Source: Clostridia bacterium (GTDB taxonomy: Bacteria > Bacillota > Clostridia > Christensenellales > Aristaeellaceae). From it: a stretch of DNA of 16,055 bases. Both the position numbers and the translations under genes were made by a program. The notes under the pieces are model-generated. The model did no database searches. It was not told the origin of the DNA and saw only the letters and a list, made by a program, of their open reading frames with translations. Below are positions 13,975 through 16,055 of this stretch, one piece after another; the stretch's first letter is position 1; each line of letters opens with the position of its first letter. The stretch covers positions 1 through 16,055 of the forward strand of contig CAAEUQ010000118.1 of NCBI GenBank assembly GCA_900759005.1, in the 5' to 3' direction.

Positions 13975-15138
13975 ATGATGAATCCAATTACATTTCCCGA
14001 TGATTCGCGCAGCATTCTCGCAATTCCGAATAGCCTTCTTGCGCATTTCGGCGCGAAGCCGAGGCACGAAACGCTGCCGGAGCTCGATCGCGCGATTCAA
14101 GGCAAAAAGAAAATCGCGTGGATTCTCCTGGACGGTCTCGGCAGCGTTCACCTGCGCGCCCACCTTCCCGAAAGCGCGTTCCTGCGCACAAATACGATCG
14201 CGACCGTAACCAGCGTGTTCCCGCCGACGACCGTCGCCGCCACGGCGAGCTGCTATTCCGCGCAATCGCCGATCGAGCATGGCTGGCTCGGCTGGCATAT
14301 GCTCATGAAAGAATGCGCGACGGACGTAACCGCATTCACCTCCGAAGGCTTTTACACCGGAAAGCGCGTTGCAGGCCCGCCGCCCGTGCCGCAGGCGCTG
14401 AATTATTTATCGCTGTTCGAGCAGATCCGTACCGTAAATCCCGACGCGCGCCTTACCGCGCTTTCCCCCATGCCCGCGATGTTCGAGCGCGGCGCGGACG
14501 AACATATCCGCTATCGCGACCTCGATCAGGGCTTGAGCAGGCTCCGCACGATCGACGCGCTGGACTCGCCCGCGCTCACGATGCTCTATTACCAGCAGCC
14601 GGACGCGATTCAGCATTCAACCGGCACGGATTCCATGGAAACCCGCCGCACATTCCGCGATTTGAATGAGAAAATCGAATCGATCGCCGCTCGCCTGAAC
14701 GATACGATGCTGATCATTTCCTCCGACCATGGGCTTACGAACGTATCCGAAACAATCGATATTTTCCAAATGCCCGATCTGATGGAAACGCTGATTCTCC
14801 CGCCATCGCTGGAATCCCGCGCCGCGGCAATGTTCATTCACCCGCATCGAGTGCGTGATTTCGAGAGAATCGCCGCCGAACGCTTTCCCGATTTTCTGTG
14901 GGCTCCGCGCGAAAAGGCGCGCGCGCTGCTGGGAAAGGGCAATCCCAATCCCAGAATCGACGATTTTCTCGGTTCTGGCGTCCTGATCGCCACCGGCAGC
15001 CGCGCGATTGAATGCAGCCTTCCCAATCATCCGCCGCGCGACGCGCTGAAAGCCCGCCATTCCGGACTTACCAAGGAAGAAATGCTCGTGGACGTGATCG
15101 TCCGCGATTGCAGAAAGGATGAAAACCATGCTTTTTGA
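13975..15138 (+). CDS. Alkaline-phosphatase-superfamily phosphodiesterase / nucleotide pyrophosphatase
   Basis: A 387-residue metal-dependent enzyme of the type I phosphodiesterase/nucleotide pyrophosphatase group. The metal-site residues can be read: Asp53 in WILLDGLG, the nucleophile threonine in SVFPPTTVAAT (85 or 86), Asp210 and His214 in QQPDAIQHSTG, Asp251-His252 in SSDHGL, and His362 in KARHSGLT. Family members split phosphodiester or pyrophosphate bonds; the substrate here is unknown. There is no signal peptide, so it should act in the cytoplasm. The start is odd: ATGATG at 13975 lies four bases after a terminator T-run, with no Shine-Dalgarno, and a stop upstream in frame (13930-13932) allows no earlier ATG. 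The 3' end overlaps the next gene by 11 bases, which suggests translational coupling. Confidence 0.83.
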   Translation: MMNPITFPDDSRSILAIPNSLLAHFGAKPRHETLPELDRAIQGKKKIAWILLDGLGSVHLRAHLPESAFLRTNTIATVTSVFPPTTVAATASCYSAQSPIEHGWLGWHMLMKECATDVTAFTSEGFYTGKRVAGPPPVPQALNYLSLFEQIRTVNPDARLTALSPMPAMFERGADEHIRYRDLDQGLSRLRTIDALDSPALTMLYYQQPDAIQHSTGTDSMETRRTFRDLNEKIESIAARLNDTMLIISSDHGLTNVSETIDIFQMPDLMETLILPPSLESRAAAMFIHPHRVRDFERIAAERFPDFLWAPREKARALLGKGNPNPRIDDFLGSGVLIATGSRAIECSLPNHPPRDALKARHSGLTKEEMLVDVIVRDCRKDENHAF

Positions 15139-15775
15139 TCAAAACGACAAGATTCTCTTCATCGGCGACTCCATTTCGGATTATGAGCGCACGCGGCCGG
15201 TCGGCGAAGGGCTGTTCAACGCCTGGGGGCGCAGCTATGTCGCGGACGTGGGCTCGCTGCTCGGCTGCATGTACCCCGAAATGCATCTGCGAATCGTAAA
15301 TATGGGCATCAGCGGCAATCAGTGCCGCGATCTGGAAGCGCGCTGGCAAACCGACGTGTTCGACCAGAATCCCGATTGGGTGTCCGTGCTGATCGGCATC
15401 AACGACGTCTGGCGGCAATTCGATTCGCCGGAAATCAAAGAGCAGCACGTCTCGCCCGAGGATTTCCGCACGTGCTATGAGCGCCTGATCAAATCCACGC
15501 TTCCGCGCGTCAAGGGCATGATCCTGATGACCCCCTATTTCATGGAGCCGAATCGAGATGACCCGATGCGCAGGCGCATGGACGAATACGGTGCGATCAC
15601 CAAAGAGCTCGCCGAAAAATATCATCTTACCCTCGTCGACCTTCAGGCGGGCTGGGATAAGCTGTTTCAGCATATGCATCCGATGAATATCGCCTGGGAT
15701 CGCGTCCACCCGAACCAGATCGGCTGTATGTACATTGCCAAACAGTTTCTCAGCGCCATCGGCTTTAAACGCTAA
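15128..15775 (+). CDS. SGNH/GDSL-family hydrolase (esterase-like)
   Basis: A 215-residue hydrolase of the SGNH fold. The four blocks are clear: GDS (Ser15 in FIGDSISD), Gly60 in NMGISGNQ, Asn92 in GINDVW, and Asp191/His194 in WDRVHPNQIG. RTRPVGEGLF after block I is typical of a Bacillota/Bacteroidota subfamily of lipase-acylhydrolase-like proteins often tied to deacetylation of sugars. No signal peptide is seen, so it is likely cytoplasmic. I prefer the ATG at 15128, which has AAAGGA about 9 bases upstream and gives the usual MLF start; the ATG at 15119 is too close to that RBS. It overlaps the phosphodiesterase gene by 11 bases and forms an operon with it. The substrate is unknown. Confidence 0.88.
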   Translation: MLFDQNDKILFIGDSISDYERTRPVGEGLFNAWGRSYVADVGSLLGCMYPEMHLRIVNMGISGNQCRDLEARWQTDVFDQNPDWVSVLIGINDVWRQFDSPEIKEQHVSPEDFRTCYERLIKSTLPRVKGMILMTPYFMEPNRDDPMRRRMDEYGAITKELAEKYHLTLVDLQAGWDKLFQHMHPMNIAWDRVHPNQIGCMYIAKQFLSAIGFKR

Positions 15776-15778
15776 TCT

Positions 15779-15807
15779 AAAAAAACGCGCCGCAATGGCG
15801 CATTTTT
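15779..15807 (+). terminator. Intrinsic terminator after the SGNH hydrolase, possibly bidirectional
   Basis: GCGCC (15787-15791) pairs with GGCGC (15797-15801) around GCAAT, with an A-run on the left (15779-15785) and five T on the right (15803-15807). The A- and T-runs can pair further with one mismatch, and the A-run would act as a T-run on the minus strand. Confidence 0.88.
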
Positions 15808-15960
15808 CATACTCCGCATCGTATGATAATCCACAGCGAATCAGAAACAGCTTTGCGTTTACCGCCCAGTCCAGTCTTCGAATCGCCCCCTCATTTCAAA
15901 AAGCGCTTTCAAAACAACGACCTATAGCGAATCGAGTACAGCCGCTTTCCACACAACCTA

Positions 15961-15989
15961 GATTTTGAATCGCTTCCCGATTCAAAATC
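15961..15989. repeat. Perfect 12-bp hairpin in the intergenic tail
   Basis: GATTTTGAATCG (15961-15972) and CGATTCAAAATC (15978-15989) are exact reverse complements around the loop CTTCC. No T-run follows on either strand, so it is not a normal terminator. Confidence 0.85.
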
Positions 15990-15996
15990 GTCCCGA

Positions 15997-16055
15997 CCAA
16001 GTGCGGCAGCAATCGTCAGCGGGCACCGCCCGCCCAAACGCGGCAGCAATCGTCA
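15997..16055. repeat. Two-copy direct repeat, 37-base period, cut by the right edge
   Basis: The 16-base unit GCGGCAGCAATCGTCA occurs at 16003-16018 and again, identical, at 16040-16055. With CCAA and two variable bases in front, the similarity extends to 22 bases with two differences. Between the copies lies a perfect hairpin, GCGGGC-ACC-GCCCGC (16019-16033). The second copy ends exactly at the window edge, so more copies may follow. Confidence 0.8.

Larger units (their letters stand above)
15808..16055. other. Non-coding tail with hairpins and repeats up to the right edge
   Basis: No credible gene lies in these 248 bases: the open frames have no RBS and no recognisable domain. It holds a palindrome AAAGCGCTTT (15900-15909), two AGCGAATC motifs (15835-15842 and 15926-15933) each followed by a similar A/C-rich stretch, a perfect 12-bp hairpin (15961-15989) and a 37-base-period repeat at the end. 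It may be the control region of an off-window gene, a structured RNA, or an intergenic repeat family. Confidence 0.5.

Noticed and set aside
15735..15968. 77-codon plus-strand open frame in the right tail
   Set aside because: It starts inside the SGNH hydrolase gene, passes through the terminator and has no RBS or motif.
16003..16055. CRISPR array
   Set aside because: Only two units of 16-22 bases with a 15-21-base interval that is itself a hairpin, and no cas gene in the window.

Overview
The window reads as chromosome of a GC-rich, spore-forming member of the Clostridia (Bacillota). The main evidence is a full-length SpoIVA spore-coat ATPase, a darA-holB-ricT cluster typical of Bacillota, strong AGGAGG-type ribosome binding sites, sigma-A promoters with 17-bp spacers, and a class B-type sortase. 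No rRNA, tRNA, CRISPR array, insertion sequence or phage gene was found. It looks like core chromosome with one sugar-uptake locus. I cannot place it below the class; a high-GC uncultured gut or rumen lineage is a guess.

Layout, left to right. (1) Minus strand, 1-2140: darA (PII-like c-di-AMP receptor), holB (clamp-loader delta prime) and ricT (Fe-S RNA-processing/sporulation factor, cut by the left edge), driven by a good sigma-A promoter. (2) Minus strand, 2237-3712: spoIVA, with a plausible mother-cell sigma-E promoter. (3) Plus strand, 3840-7019: a sortase followed 10 bases later by tex. Tex is split by a -1 frameshift located exactly on an A AAA AAG slippery heptamer; joining the frames restores a normal 713-residue protein. 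(4) Plus strand, 7099-8004: a single-gene unit for a nucleotidyltransferase, with its own promoter and a strong terminator. (5) Minus strand, 8052-11156: a CUT1-type sugar ABC uptake operon (binding protein and two permeases, no ATPase) behind a perfect-consensus promoter with tandem operator-like repeats. (6) Plus strand, 11401-13932: galM and gltX, ended by a strong terminator. (7) Plus strand, 13975-15775: an alkaline-phosphatase-superfamily phosphodiesterase overlapping an SGNH hydrolase, again with a terminator. (8) 15808-16055: 248 non-coding bases with a 12-bp perfect hairpin and a 37-nt-period repeat that runs off the right edge.

How parts work together: the binding protein and permeases bring in a sugar or oligosaccharide, energised presumably by a shared ATPase encoded elsewhere. 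The divergent GalM interconverts sugar anomers, so the shared 244-bp regulatory gap may coordinate uptake and entry into metabolism. The darA-holB-ricT and spoIVA genes link c-di-AMP signalling, replication, RNA maturation and sporulation.

Most worth a second look: the tex frameshift site; an anti-Shine-Dalgarno segment just behind spoIVA that could block darA translation on read-through transcripts; the tandem operators at the transporter promoter; and the repeat array at the right end. No clear-cut new defence or mobile system is visible.
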